Shown here in pieces: positions 1 to 7,806 of a stretch of DNA of 32,417 nt. Both the position numbers and the translations under genes were made by a program. Below the pieces are notes generated by a model. The model was not told where the DNA came from and ran no database searches. It was given only the letters and a program-made list of their open reading frames with translations. Source of the stretch: an uncultured Eubacteriales bacterium (GTDB lineage Bacteria; Bacillota; Clostridia; Christensenellales; CAG-138); NCBI GenBank assembly GCA_900547135.1, contig URFJ01000007.1:1-32417 (forward strand), in the 5' to 3' direction. The first letter of the stretch is position 1, and each line of letters begins with the position of its first letter.

Positions 1-751
1 TATGCGTCCTTTAAAGTATATCTCTCCCAACACTTTCCTTCGTGACTATTCTGTCCAACATGTTTGACAAACCTACAGGGCGTGAAAAAAGCGTCAAACG
101 GCATATGAAGCCGCTCACACAAGAATAACCATAGTAGCAGAAAGATAGTACTTATACGGATTTGCAACATTTCCTCGTTGCCACAGCAAACGGGCCATTC
201 CACTATTTTTATTGATGTAGATGGACATGTTTTACCAATGCATCACAAATAGCAGAAAAAGCATGGGTAAATTGTTATATGAGTATAGTAGAAGCCGCTT
301 GTATTCACAGAAGGCTTCCCATATAATATGTATCAGAGACAAAAACCAAAAGCTATATTTCACATTGGTTTTATGAGTATAATTAGTTTACAACCCTGCA
401 TTATACTTACGCCTTTTTAAATGTGACGTTAAGGGTAAATAACGGGGGAAGTGGTCGTTTGAGTCGTTAGCCGAACGGTTAGGGTATGGTTCAGTTTCCA
501 AGACGTATTGCGTAACAACGTTCTGCGCGGGCAGTTATTAAAGGTTAGGCAGTATGAACGATGCCGGCTTACTAACCCGAAAGCCTGATTTAATAACCGG
601 TCAAGCACATCCAAAAGCTTTTGGTGTACCTGACGATTGGAGCGCACTTGCATCAAAATCCTGTAGCATTATCGGCCATATTATCGCTGAAACGAGGCGA
701 GCGACTGGAATATTATAGGGAACACCCAGCTTTGACAAGGAGGCAGGCGGC
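1..751. other. Left-edge region without a convincing gene
   Basis: No reading frame here has both a good ribosome binding site and a recognisable product. Two short plus-strand stretches look faintly protein-like: one around 458-540 (ending in a stop) and a 54-codon frame at 554-718. They are in different frames and may be remnants of a decayed gene. A minus-strand frame starting near 104 runs off the left edge, but it is too short to judge. An inverted repeat (GAAGCC at 291-296, GGCTTC at 313-318) has no T-tract, so it is not a clear terminator. The last 60 bases hold the leader and ribosome binding site of dgt. Confidence 0.5.
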
Positions 752-1768
752 ATGGATATAGGTATATCGACTGAGATAAGGAATAGGGTTGAGGAGCTGG
801 AAAAAAAGCTGCTCTCCCCATACGCGTCGCTGTCATGTGAAACGAAGGGACGGGAACGGCCAATGGATCCTTGTCCGGTAAGGACCGATTTTGTGCGGGA
901 CAGGGACAGAATCGTTCATTGCAAATCCTTCAGGCGGCTGAAGCATAAAACGCAGGTATTTCTATCTCCGGCAGGCGATCATTACAGGACGCGTTTGACG
1001 CATACGCTTGAGGTATCGCAAATCGCCAGGACAATAGCAAGGGGGCTTAGGCTCAATGAAGACCTAACCGAGGCAATATCACTTGGACATGATTTAGGGC
1101 ATACACCCTTTGGCCATGCGGGAGAGGCCGTATTGAACCGTTTGGTGCCGGGCGGTTTTGAGCACAACGTGCAGAGCTTAAGAATCGTAAGCCTGCTTGA
1201 AAACGGGGGAAGGGGGCTTAACCTGACATTTGAGGTAAGAGACGGCATAGTAAATCATAAAAAGGGCGGACGCCCGGCTACTATCGAGGGCGAGGTTGTA
1301 AGCATAGCGGATCGTATAGCATACATAAACCATGACATTGACGACGCCCTGAGGGCAAATGTCTTAAATGCTGAGGCTATACCTAATAGCTGCGCCGCCG
1401 TCCTAGGTGGCACCCATGGGGACCGAATAAATACAATGATAACGGATGTTCTGTTAAACAGTATGGACAAACCACACATCGCAATGTCCGGTGAGGTAGG
1501 GCGGGAGTTCGAAAGGCTAAGGGATTTTATGTTTGAAATGGTATATTATAACCCGATAGCTAAAAAGGAGGAGGGAAAGGCGGCGCGTGTAATTGAGCAG
1601 TTATATCTATATTATATAGAGCATATTGATTCATTACCGGACGAATTTAAAATGCATATAGAATCGGACGGGCGGGAACGCATCGTATCCGACTATATTG
1701 CATGCATGACGGACAGATATGCTGTTAACGATTATGAGATTAAATTTGTACCAAAAGGATGGGCGTAA
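752..1768 (+). CDS. dgt: Deoxyguanosinetriphosphate triphosphohydrolase-like protein
   Basis: This is an HD-superfamily dNTP triphosphohydrolase of 338 residues, predicted to cleave dNTPs to deoxynucleoside plus triphosphate in the cytosol. The metal-binding set is visible: His84 in RLTHTLEV, His113-Asp114 in GHDLGH, and Asp187 in ADRIAY. The N-terminal RTDFVRDRDRIVH stretch (residues about 44-56) and the FRRLKHKTQVF stretch are typical of the family. The start is supported by AGGAGG about ten bases upstream of ATG. In many Clostridia dgt precedes dnaG and the primary sigma gene. Here it stands alone on the plus strand and converges on recO with only seven bases between the stop codons. The family call is firm; the substrate preference is not readable from sequence. 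Confidence 0.93.
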   Translation: MDIGISTEIRNRVEELEKKLLSPYASLSCETKGRERPMDPCPVRTDFVRDRDRIVHCKSFRRLKHKTQVFLSPAGDHYRTRLTHTLEVSQIARTIARGLRLNEDLTEAISLGHDLGHTPFGHAGEAVLNRLVPGGFEHNVQSLRIVSLLENGGRGLNLTFEVRDGIVNHKKGGRPATIEGEVVSIADRIAYINHDIDDALRANVLNAEAIPNSCAAVLGGTHGDRINTMITDVLLNSMDKPHIAMSGEVGREFERLRDFMFEMVYYNPIAKKEEGKAARVIEQLYLYYIEHIDSLPDEFKMHIESDGRERIVSDYIACMTDRYAVNDYEIKFVPKGWA

Positions 1769-1805
1769 TAACATATTATAGCATGTCAAACGCCTTAATC
1801 CTTTT
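1753..1805. terminator. Possible bidirectional terminator between dgt and recO
   Basis: An imperfect inverted repeat spans the two convergent stop codons. AAAAGGAT-g-GGCG at 1753-1765 pairs with CGCC-tta-ATCCTTTT at 1791-1805, around a loop of about 25 bases. Both arms lie inside coding sequence: the C-terminal codons of dgt on one side and of recO on the other. Each strand ends in four T residues. The long loop and the bulges make this weaker than a classical hairpin. Confidence 0.4.
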
Positions 1806-2504
1806 ATCCAGTATATACTCTACATAGCCCTTCAAAGCGGGTTTAAGCTCTTCACGAACCGTCTGAGGCAAAACTACCTTTTGTATATCAGCTTCGGGAA
1901 GTTGTATCATACGCCTTATCGCCTCAAGGGAAAGGGCGCTGATGTAGGTCAAGCCTGAACCCTTGCATGCGTCACATACGGCACCGCCGTTTGCAGCTGA
2001 AAACCCGGCCTTTCTCATCGTTCTTAAATCCCTGCCGCAGATGGCGCAGTGCGTAAGGGAGGGGGAATACCCCGCTATGGAGAGCGACCGGACAGTAAAG
2101 AACAATGCAAGATCCAGCGGCGAACTATCAGAATATGATAAAAAGCTTAGAGAGTGATACAGCAAGGTGAATATGCTCTCGTTCGATTCACCTTCAGCCA
2201 TGAGAGCAGCAATTAACGAGACCATGTATGACCCAGAAGCGAATCGATCTACGTCAGAACTTATGGAGTAGAAGCTCTCACGAAGGTCGGCCGAATCAAG
2301 ATAGTAACGGCCTTTATTATGAAATAATACCAGCTCTGAGTATGCGAATGGCTGGGATGAGGACAACAGGGGGCTTCCAGAGCGGCGGCACCCACGCGAC
2401 AATACGGCTAGCTTTCCGGCTTCCCTTGTAAAAAGCGTAAGCATCCGGTCGTTGTCGCGATAATCGGCGTATCTTAGCACTATTCCGCTTAAGGTCACGT
2501 TCAT
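1776..2504 (-). CDS. recO: DNA repair protein RecO
   Basis: RecO (242 residues from the chosen start) loads RecA on SSB-coated single-stranded DNA together with RecR/RecF. The N-terminal OB-fold begins with the family signature SGIVLRYADYRDNDRML. A four-cysteine zinc site follows (C153, C156, C177, C180 in CAIC and CDAC), as in Firmicute RecO. I chose the ATG at 2504 because GGAG lies at a normal distance upstream. A longer frame from 2528 has no ribosome binding site and would add eight atypical residues. RecO normally follows era and yqzL in one transcript. Here a hairpin at 2784-2807 and an inverted yqzL separate it from era, so it probably has its own promoter within 2505-2590. Confidence 0.93.
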   Translation of the reverse strand: MNVTLSGIVLRYADYRDNDRMLTLFTREAGKLAVLSRGCRRSGSPLLSSSQPFAYSELVLFHNKGRYYLDSADLRESFYSISSDVDRFASGSYMVSLIAALMAEGESNESIFTLLYHSLSFLSYSDSSPLDLALFFTVRSLSIAGYSPSLTHCAICGRDLRTMRKAGFSAANGGAVCDACKGSGLTYISALSLEAIRRMIQLPEADIQKVVLPQTVREELKPALKGYVEYILDKRIKAFDML

Positions 2505-2552
2505 CGTTTGCTTCTCCAAATTTTGCATCGTATTTTGCGCTTTTGCGTGAGG

Positions 2553-2558
2553 GATAAT
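2553..2558 (+). promoter_or_regulatory. Possible -10 element for yqzL
   Basis: GATAAT lies about 33 bases upstream of the yqzL start. No good -35 box is seen at 16-18 bp, so support is weak. The same short interval must also hold the recO promoter on the other strand; a TATTAT-like box is present there. Confidence 0.3.
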
Positions 2559-2591
2559 ATTTACGTACAGATCACATAAGGGAGGGCTTAT

Positions 2592-2726
2592 ATGGATACG
2601 ATAAAGCGTACTGCAGAGGAGCTATGGAAGGAGTTTTCAGATACGGGCAGAATAGGAGCATATTTGATGTATAAAGCGGTTAAATCCGTTGATACATCCG
2701 GAAGGACACGGGGGACACAAGTATAG
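2592..2726 (+). CDS. yqzL: YqzL-like small protein
   Basis: This 44-residue frame starts at an ATG with a strong GGGAGGG ribosome binding site six to eight bases upstream. The core, with the pattern W-K-x-F-x-x-T-G-x-I-x-x-Y-L-x-Y-K (residues about 12-28), matches the YqzL family of Firmicutes, whose gene sits between era and recO. The position is as expected, but the orientation is opposite to both neighbours; normally all three are collinear. The gene has its own ribosome binding site and is followed by a good terminator. Molecular function is unknown. The call rests on my recollection of the family pattern plus the synteny. Confidence 0.78.
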   Translation: MDTIKRTAEELWKEFSDTGRIGAYLMYKAVKSVDTSGRTRGTQV

Positions 2727-2783
2727 AAATAAAAAGTTAAGGCTTAAGATAGAGCTGAATTTTTAAAAGCAACCTTCTGGTTT

Positions 2784-2807
2784 AAAAGGCGTCCTTGACG
2801 CCTTTTT
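2784..2807. terminator. Rho-independent terminator, probably bidirectional
   Basis: The stem AAAGGCGTC/GACGCCTTT with a three-base loop is followed by TTTTT on the plus strand, so it ends yqzL. On the minus strand the same stem is followed by TTTT and could also end the era operon before recO. Confidence 0.8.
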
Positions 2808-2835
2808 CTTCTATACGATGCCTCTACATTTCTCA

Positions 2836-3729
2836 CTATTCATATCCAAGTTCACGCATCACACTTATGCTGTTCCGCCAATCCTCTTTGACCTTAACCC
2901 ATACCTGAAGGTTAATCCTGCACCCAAGCAGCCATTCCATATCCTTTCGTGCATCAGAGGCAATCCTCTTTAACATTGCCCCCTGCCTTCCAATAATTAT
3001 CCCCTTATGGCTGTTCCTCTCGCAATATATTGTTGCCCATACATTGCAGATGCCCGTATCCGAATTTTCAACCCTGTCTATGCATACGCCTACTCCATGC
3101 GGAATTTCCTGCCTTAACATATTTAAGGCTTTCTCCCTTATTATCTCACCAAGAATTACGCGCTCAGGCATGTCGGTTATCATGTCGGGAGGGAAATACT
3201 GGGGGCCTTCGGGGAGCATTTCACTAAGGGTGCGCTCCAGTTCCATCAACCCGGTACCCTTCATCGCGGATATCCTGAACATGCGCTTTATAAAGTCCTG
3301 ACATGACAGATATTCCTCAATTTCCTCTATGTCCGCCAGGTTGGAAGCGTCAACCTTATTTATTACGGCGACAACAGGCGATTTTGCCGAGGCAAGCCTG
3401 CCTATCAGCGCGTCATCCTTAGGGCCTATGCCTCTTGCCGCATCTATAACAAGCAAAACGGCGTCCACCTCGTTCAGCGTTTCATACGCGGATTTTAGCA
3501 TGTATTCACCGAGCCGGTTTTTAGGTGTAGTTACCCCAGGAGTATCCAAAAATACAATTTGGTACCCTGATCTGGTCATAACCCCCATTATCCTGTTGCG
3601 CGTTGTCTGGGCGCGGTCGGAAACTATCGATACCTTCTGTCCTACAAAGGCATTGGTAAGCGTTGATTTACCAACGTTTGGAGAGCCGACTATTGACACG
3701 AACCCCGAACGATAGCATTGCCCGCTCAT
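2836..3729 (-). CDS. era: GTPase Era
   Basis: Era is an essential GTPase that binds the 3' end of 16S rRNA during 30S assembly. Length is 297 residues, normal for the family. G1 GSPNVGKS is at 15-22, the switch-I QTTRNR at 41-46, G3 DTPG at 62-65, G4 NKVD at 124-127 and G5 SAM at 154-156. The C-terminal KH domain carries GIIIGRQGAMLKRI at 243-256. The start ATG overlaps the cdd stop in an ATGA arrangement, indicating translational coupling. It is the last gene of the minus-strand block and ends about 30 bases before the hairpin at 2784-2807. Confidence 0.97.
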   Translation of the reverse strand: MSGQCYRSGFVSIVGSPNVGKSTLTNAFVGQKVSIVSDRAQTTRNRIMGVMTRSGYQIVFLDTPGVTTPKNRLGEYMLKSAYETLNEVDAVLLVIDAARGIGPKDDALIGRLASAKSPVVAVINKVDASNLADIEEIEEYLSCQDFIKRMFRISAMKGTGLMELERTLSEMLPEGPQYFPPDMITDMPERVILGEIIREKALNMLRQEIPHGVGVCIDRVENSDTGICNVWATIYCERNSHKGIIIGRQGAMLKRIASDARKDMEWLLGCRINLQVWVKVKEDWRNSISVMRELGYE

Positions 3730-4088
3730 GGTCTTACATCCTGTGGAGCAAACGCATATGGGAAAAGCTCCCCAAATCGCATAACCTTATATTTGCCAAC
3801 GCCGTTTGAACATATCACGGGCATATCGTCATCGCAGAACTCGGACAACGATTGCCTGCATATTCCGCAGGGTACTGTAAAATTGTGGCTGTCCGACACT
3901 ATGGCCAGAGCGTCAAAGGCGCGCTCGTATGAAACGTTCTCCACATTGCACCCGAGATAATATGCCCCGGTTTCGCCCTTGATACACGCGCCGACACGGA
4001 AGCCTGAATACGGGACATATGCCCTGTCGCGCGCATCGTTGGCCATTCGCAGCATATTTTTTATCTCCAGATCGTGTATGGGCTTCAT
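3726..4088 (-). CDS. cdd: Cytidine deaminase with catalytic segment deleted
   Basis: The frame (120 residues from ATG 4088) is clearly homologous to cytidine deaminase, which converts (deoxy)cytidine to (deoxy)uridine. VPYSGFRVGA (about 25-34), GCNVENVSY (46-54) and PCGICRQ (73-79, zinc ligands C74 and C77) are intact. In active enzymes NVENxSY is followed by a segment with the Cys-Ala-Glu motif, giving the third zinc ligand and the proton-shuttle Glu. Here residue 54 runs directly into ERAFDALAIVSD, so about 18 residues including CAE are absent without loss of frame. It is probably inactive as a deaminase. I prefer ATG 4088, which overlaps the ybeY stop (ATGA) with GGGG upstream, over GTG 4097. 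era follows with another ATGA overlap. Confidence 0.88.
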   Translation of the reverse strand: MKPIHDLEIKNMLRMANDARDRAYVPYSGFRVGACIKGETGAYYLGCNVENVSYERAFDALAIVSDSHNFTVPCGICRQSLSEFCDDDMPVICSNGVGKYKVMRFGELFPYAFAPQDVRP

Positions 4089-4525
4089 CTTGCGCACCCC
4101 ATTTCACGTAATATTTGGTCCTGAAGAGCAGTCATTTCCTCCTCATCCTCCTTGAGTATGTGATCAAAGCCAAGCAGATGAAGCATTCCATGTATTGTAA
4201 GAAACGCCAGCTCACGTTCAATAGAATGCCCATATTCATCGGCTTGAAGCCTGGCCCTATCAACCGATATGGCTATATCGCCTAAGAAGGCGTCCGGCTG
4301 AGACAATAGCATAAAACCCTCGTGCGCTGGAAAACTCAACACATCGGTTGGGGAGTCTATCCCCCTGTATTCCATGTTCATGCGCCTTATTTCAGCATCG
4401 TCAACTATAGCTATGGTAACATCTCCCTCGCGCCCTCTGTTATCAAGCGCCGCATTGACAGCCAAGGCAATTATGTATTGAAGGCTACCATCAAAGCCTT
4501 CAACGCGAACAAGTATATCCAGCAT
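4085..4525 (-). CDS. ybeY: Endoribonuclease YbeY
   Basis: YbeY is a zinc-dependent RNase involved in 16S rRNA 3'-end maturation and ribosome quality control. Length is 146 residues. The H-x3-H-x5-H metal motif is seen as HGMLHLLGFDH (112-122), preceded by the family stretch YRGIDSPTDVLSFP (53-66). The gene follows pgpH and is translationally coupled to cdd by an ATGA overlap. In Bacillus a diacylglycerol/undecaprenol kinase gene (dgkA) usually lies between ybeY and cdd. There is no room for it here. Confidence 0.95.
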   Translation of the reverse strand: MLDILVRVEGFDGSLQYIIALAVNAALDNRGREGDVTIAIVDDAEIRRMNMEYRGIDSPTDVLSFPAHEGFMLLSQPDAFLGDIAISVDRARLQADEYGHSIERELAFLTIHGMLHLLGFDHILKEDEEEMTALQDQILREMGCAR

Positions 4526-4564
4526 ATTCTAACCTCCAGTGCATGTTTGAATTCTCATGCACGA

Positions 4565-6697
4565 TCATTCAGGGTACTCTATGCGCTCGTGCAGCAGTCC
4601 TAGAAACGTCTTAAGGAAAGACCGTTCCACAATAGATATCTGTGCAAGCGTAAGTGGTGCGCTCATAAGCAGACCGTCCTTATCGGAATATTTTGAGGCT
4701 ATTACTTTATGAACCATTTCTTCCACTTTGGCCTTATCGGCCGAGTTGATGGAACGCACGGCGGCTTCGCAACAATCGGCAAGCATAACGATGGCGCTCT
4801 CAATAGATGAGGGCCGGCTACCCGAATAGCGAAAGTCCTTTTGATTTACAGGCGTATCGGAATGCTGCTGGGCCTTGAAATAAAAGTAGGCCATAAGTGA
4901 GTTGCCATGATGTTCTCCGGCGATCCGTATAACGTCCGTAGGAAGCCTGTGCTTTTGAAGTAAAGCTACGCTGTCATGCTGATGCGCTATTATTATTGAC
5001 GCGCTTTCAGCGGGGCTTAGCGTATCATGGATATTTTCGTTTGGATCCTGGTTCTCTTTAAAGTACTTGGGCCTTCTAAGCTTGCCAACATCGTGGAAAT
5101 AGGCGCCTACGCGCGCAAGCGGAGCGTTGGCCCCAATTGCCTCAGCGGCCGCGTCGGCAAGGGAAGCAACCAATGCCGAATGGTGATAGGTTCCTGGTGC
5201 CTCTGTCATAAGCTGTTTTATAAGCGGGTGGTTTGTGTTTGTCAACTCATTTAACCCGGCACCGGTAGATATATCAAACAGGCTTTCCCAAACAGGAGAG
5301 GTACCCGCGCACAGCACTGCGGCCAACAGACCGCCGCCGACCGTAAGCGCCGCATCCTTTAATACGTCAACAGCAGTCGAACCAAGAGTAATATATACGC
5401 ATAACACCATTAGCGCGGCCGCGGCTCCGCCGACGAGTCCAGCGGTAATAACAGTACCGCGTTTTTGTGCCTTTCTAAGAATCAGCGTGGACGCAATGCC
5501 GCCAAGAATAGCGCCAAGGAATACAATTACAGTATTGCTGTTAAATATTTCACTTCCCTGTCCGCCGGCAATCAGGCCCATAATAGCCCCCGAAAGCACG
5601 GATACAGCGTATGCGGGCCGTTCGCCTATAAGCAAGGCCGTCATCATGGTAGCAATTATATAAGGCATAAAATGAACGGATAACATACGGCATGCCCACG
5701 ATGACAACAGCATCATCAACAGCGCGATTGCTATGATTGACATCTGCCTCAAATTGTTTAAAACGCTTTTGCAGCAGAAGTACATATACGCAAAAAATGC
5801 TCCAAAGGCTATTAGGACATACACAGCTATGCCGATGTGCGTGTAAATGTCTTCGCTAGCGTCTCTTATAATGCCAAGGTCACACAAAAGCGTATATTGT
5901 ATGGCGGTAAGCCTGCTCCCTTCGGATACTATCACTTCACCGCTTTTTATTACCTCATCCGTAACGGCCAGCGCCGCCTCATTGCGGTCGTCCTCAGTGG
6001 CCTTTTCGTCAATAAGATATGTGGGTTGAATGTATCTGTCAAAAAGCAGTCCGCCAACATTTTTAAGTTCTTCGGTAATGCCTCCCGACGCATTGAGTTC
6101 CCTCATGCATAAATCCCGTACAGAATCTACCTTTTCAGCTGAAAGCATGGCCAGGTTCGTGGTGATCTTTGGTACTACGGCGTTATATAAAAGCTGCACA
6201 GTCGAGTCTGAAGCCGCCAAGAGTTCAAAGAGCTTGTTTTGGCTAACTGGAATCGTAAGTATATTCATAAGCTCCTGTATGTTTGCGGTATCGCTTATAG
6301 CTTCGTTCCATTCTTCAGGGCTCATGTTGGGCGCTTCGGCGCGTTTATCTTCATAAAGCATTAGCAAGGCTGTTGAGCGCATCGATTTTACTGAATCAAA
6401 GAACGCCTCAGTGTCATAAATAAGCCTGTCCTTTAATTCTTCATCAATGCGGTATACAGGCGGGGTATTTTCCCTGGCGGCATTTCTGAGTATCTCCGTA
6501 GCGGCCTCGTTTTTTATATCCCTGTTGGCGTATATTGTCCTTGTAACCGTGTCCGCCACTTCGAGCTCATAGCGCGGGGGCGTAAGCGACAAGCAAGCAA
6601 CAAAGTAACTCAAAACAAGCGCCGTTGCCAAAAGCAACATCGACACTAACGGTTTATAGCGTGTAAATAGCTTATTTGCCCCCGCTTTTTTTACCAT
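4565..6697 (-). CDS. pgpH: PgpH-like membrane HD phosphohydrolase (c-di-AMP phosphodiesterase)
   Basis: This is the YqfF/PgpH family, which hydrolyses the second messenger c-di-AMP. Positions are given for the longest 715-residue frame. A signal-anchor lies at 22-42, followed by an extracytoplasmic 7TMR-HDED-type domain (about 50-285) and seven membrane segments (about 294-470). The cytoplasmic HD domain has YHHS at 509-512, HD at 540-541 in FHDVGKL and EHHG at 600-603. I prefer ATG 6697, which has GGGG nine bases upstream, over the TTG at 6712. phoH ends 22 bases upstream, so the two are co-transcribed. Confidence 0.92.
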   Translation of the reverse strand: MVKKAGANKLFTRYKPLVSMLLLATALVLSYFVACLSLTPPRYELEVADTVTRTIYANRDIKNEAATEILRNAARENTPPVYRIDEELKDRLIYDTEAFFDSVKSMRSTALLMLYEDKRAEAPNMSPEEWNEAISDTANIQELMNILTIPVSQNKLFELLAASDSTVQLLYNAVVPKITTNLAMLSAEKVDSVRDLCMRELNASGGITEELKNVGGLLFDRYIQPTYLIDEKATEDDRNEAALAVTDEVIKSGEVIVSEGSRLTAIQYTLLCDLGIIRDASEDIYTHIGIAVYVLIAFGAFFAYMYFCCKSVLNNLRQMSIIAIALLMMLLSSWACRMLSVHFMPYIIATMMTALLIGERPAYAVSVLSGAIMGLIAGGQGSEIFNSNTVIVFLGAILGGIASTLILRKAQKRGTVITAGLVGGAAAALMVLCVYITLGSTAVDVLKDAALTVGGGLLAAVLCAGTSPVWESLFDISTGAGLNELTNTNHPLIKQLMTEAPGTYHHSALVASLADAAAEAIGANAPLARVGAYFHDVGKLRRPKYFKENQDPNENIHDTLSPAESASIIIAHQHDSVALLQKHRLPTDVIRIAGEHHGNSLMAYFYFKAQQHSDTPVNQKDFRYSGSRPSSIESAIVMLADCCEAAVRSINSADKAKVEEMVHKVIASKYSDKDGLLMSAPLTLAQISIVERSFLKTFLGLLHERIEYPE

Positions 6698-6718
6698 CCT
6701 ATACATCCCCAAACAATT

Positions 6719-7747
6719 TTATTGGTTTTGCGGCTCCCTTTTAGTTGCCTTGTCGTATGCCTTTATAATACGTTGCACCATCTCATGTCTGACAACATCC
6801 TTGTGGGTTAAGTATATCATGCTGATGCCCTCTATGTCATTTAAAACTCCTAAAGCGTGGACAAGGCCGCTTTTGCGCTCCTTGGGGAGGTCAATCTGCG
6901 TTATATCCCCGGTCACTACCACTCGTGATCCTTCGCCAAAGCGCGTAAGGAACATCTTCATCTGTTCAATCGTGCAGTTCTGCGCTTCGTCCAAGATGAT
7001 ATAAGCGTCATTCAGCGTACGTCCGCGCATATACGCAAGCGGAGCGACTTCGATTACTCCACGTTCGCTCAGGCTTTTAAAGCCCTCTGATCCAAGAAAA
7101 TCATATAGGGCGTCATATAGCGGCCTGAGATACGGATCGACCTTATTTTGCAGATCCCCGGGGAGAAAGCCCAGCTTTTCACCCGCCTCAACAGCAGGAC
7201 GCGTAAGGATTATTTTCGATACCTCTTTATTTTTATAGGCCAAAACAGCCATAGCTACCGCAAGATACGTCTTGCCAGTTCCGGCGGGGCCGATGCCAAA
7301 TACGACTGTATGCTGCTTTAACGCCCTTACATAGCGTTTCTGTCCAAGGGTCTTGCATTTAATTTGTCTTCCCTTATTGGTAAAGGCTACAACGTCGTCC
7401 ATAAGTTCTTCAATAAGATCGGCGTTCCCTTCTTTCGCAAGGTCTATAGCATAGCGAATTCTGCTCCTGTCTATTGCCTCGCCGCGCCTAAGCATGGTCA
7501 TCAGCTTGTCTGTTACGGTTTTGGCCAGCTTAACCGACTCCCCGTTACCACTTACCCTCACGTAATCCGATTCGGTTGTCATACGCACCCCTGTTTCCTC
7601 TTCAATTATGCGCAGGTTTTCGTCGAATACGCCGAACAGCCTGATAAGCTCGTCCATCGATTCGGCTTCAATACGGTCGGTTATTACAGCCGGTTTTTCA
7701 CCGGGCCTGTCAACCGCCTCTTTATCTAATACGTTATTATCCTCCAT
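6719..7747 (-). CDS. phoH: PhoH family ATPase
   Basis: PhoH-family proteins are cytosolic P-loop ATPases tied to RNA metabolism; the gene is almost always next to ybeY, as here with pgpH between them. Length is 342 residues. The N-terminal part (about 31-90) resembles the KH-like domain of the family. Walker A is GIGPAGTGKT at 151-160 and Walker B with DEAQN at 253-257. The start is uncertain: there is no Shine-Dalgarno upstream of ATG 7747, while GGAGG lies immediately inside the frame. The next Met is residue 31, also without a good site. Confidence 0.95.
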   Translation of the reverse strand: MEDNNVLDKEAVDRPGEKPAVITDRIEAESMDELIRLFGVFDENLRIIEEETGVRMTTESDYVRVSGNGESVKLAKTVTDKLMTMLRRGEAIDRSRIRYAIDLAKEGNADLIEELMDDVVAFTNKGRQIKCKTLGQKRYVRALKQHTVVFGIGPAGTGKTYLAVAMAVLAYKNKEVSKIILTRPAVEAGEKLGFLPGDLQNKVDPYLRPLYDALYDFLGSEGFKSLSERGVIEVAPLAYMRGRTLNDAYIILDEAQNCTIEQMKMFLTRFGEGSRVVVTGDITQIDLPKERKSGLVHALGVLNDIEGISMIYLTHKDVVRHEMVQRIIKAYDKATKREPQNQ

Positions 7748-7806
7748 ATTGAACGTTTGCCCGATATAGGCATATTATCTCCTTATAAAAGCATTAAAAG
7801 AAGTCT

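Noticed and set aside
1..104. Minus-strand frame running off the left edge
   Set aside because: Only about 34 codons are visible, with a weak ribosome binding site and no family resemblance.
291..318. GAAGCC/GGCTTC inverted repeat
   Set aside because: The six-base stem has a 16-base loop and no T-run on either strand, so it is not a terminator.
429..656. Minus-strand 75-codon frame in the left-edge region
   Set aside because: There is no ribosome binding site, the composition is untypical of the neighbours, and no family is recognised.
554..718. Plus-strand 54-residue frame before dgt
   Set aside because: It lacks a good ribosome binding site and a recognisable family. It could be a remnant but cannot be supported.
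3044..3301. Long plus-strand frames opposite era, pgpH, rpoB and rpoC
   Set aside because: They are antisense shadows of well-supported genes, with no start signals of their own.
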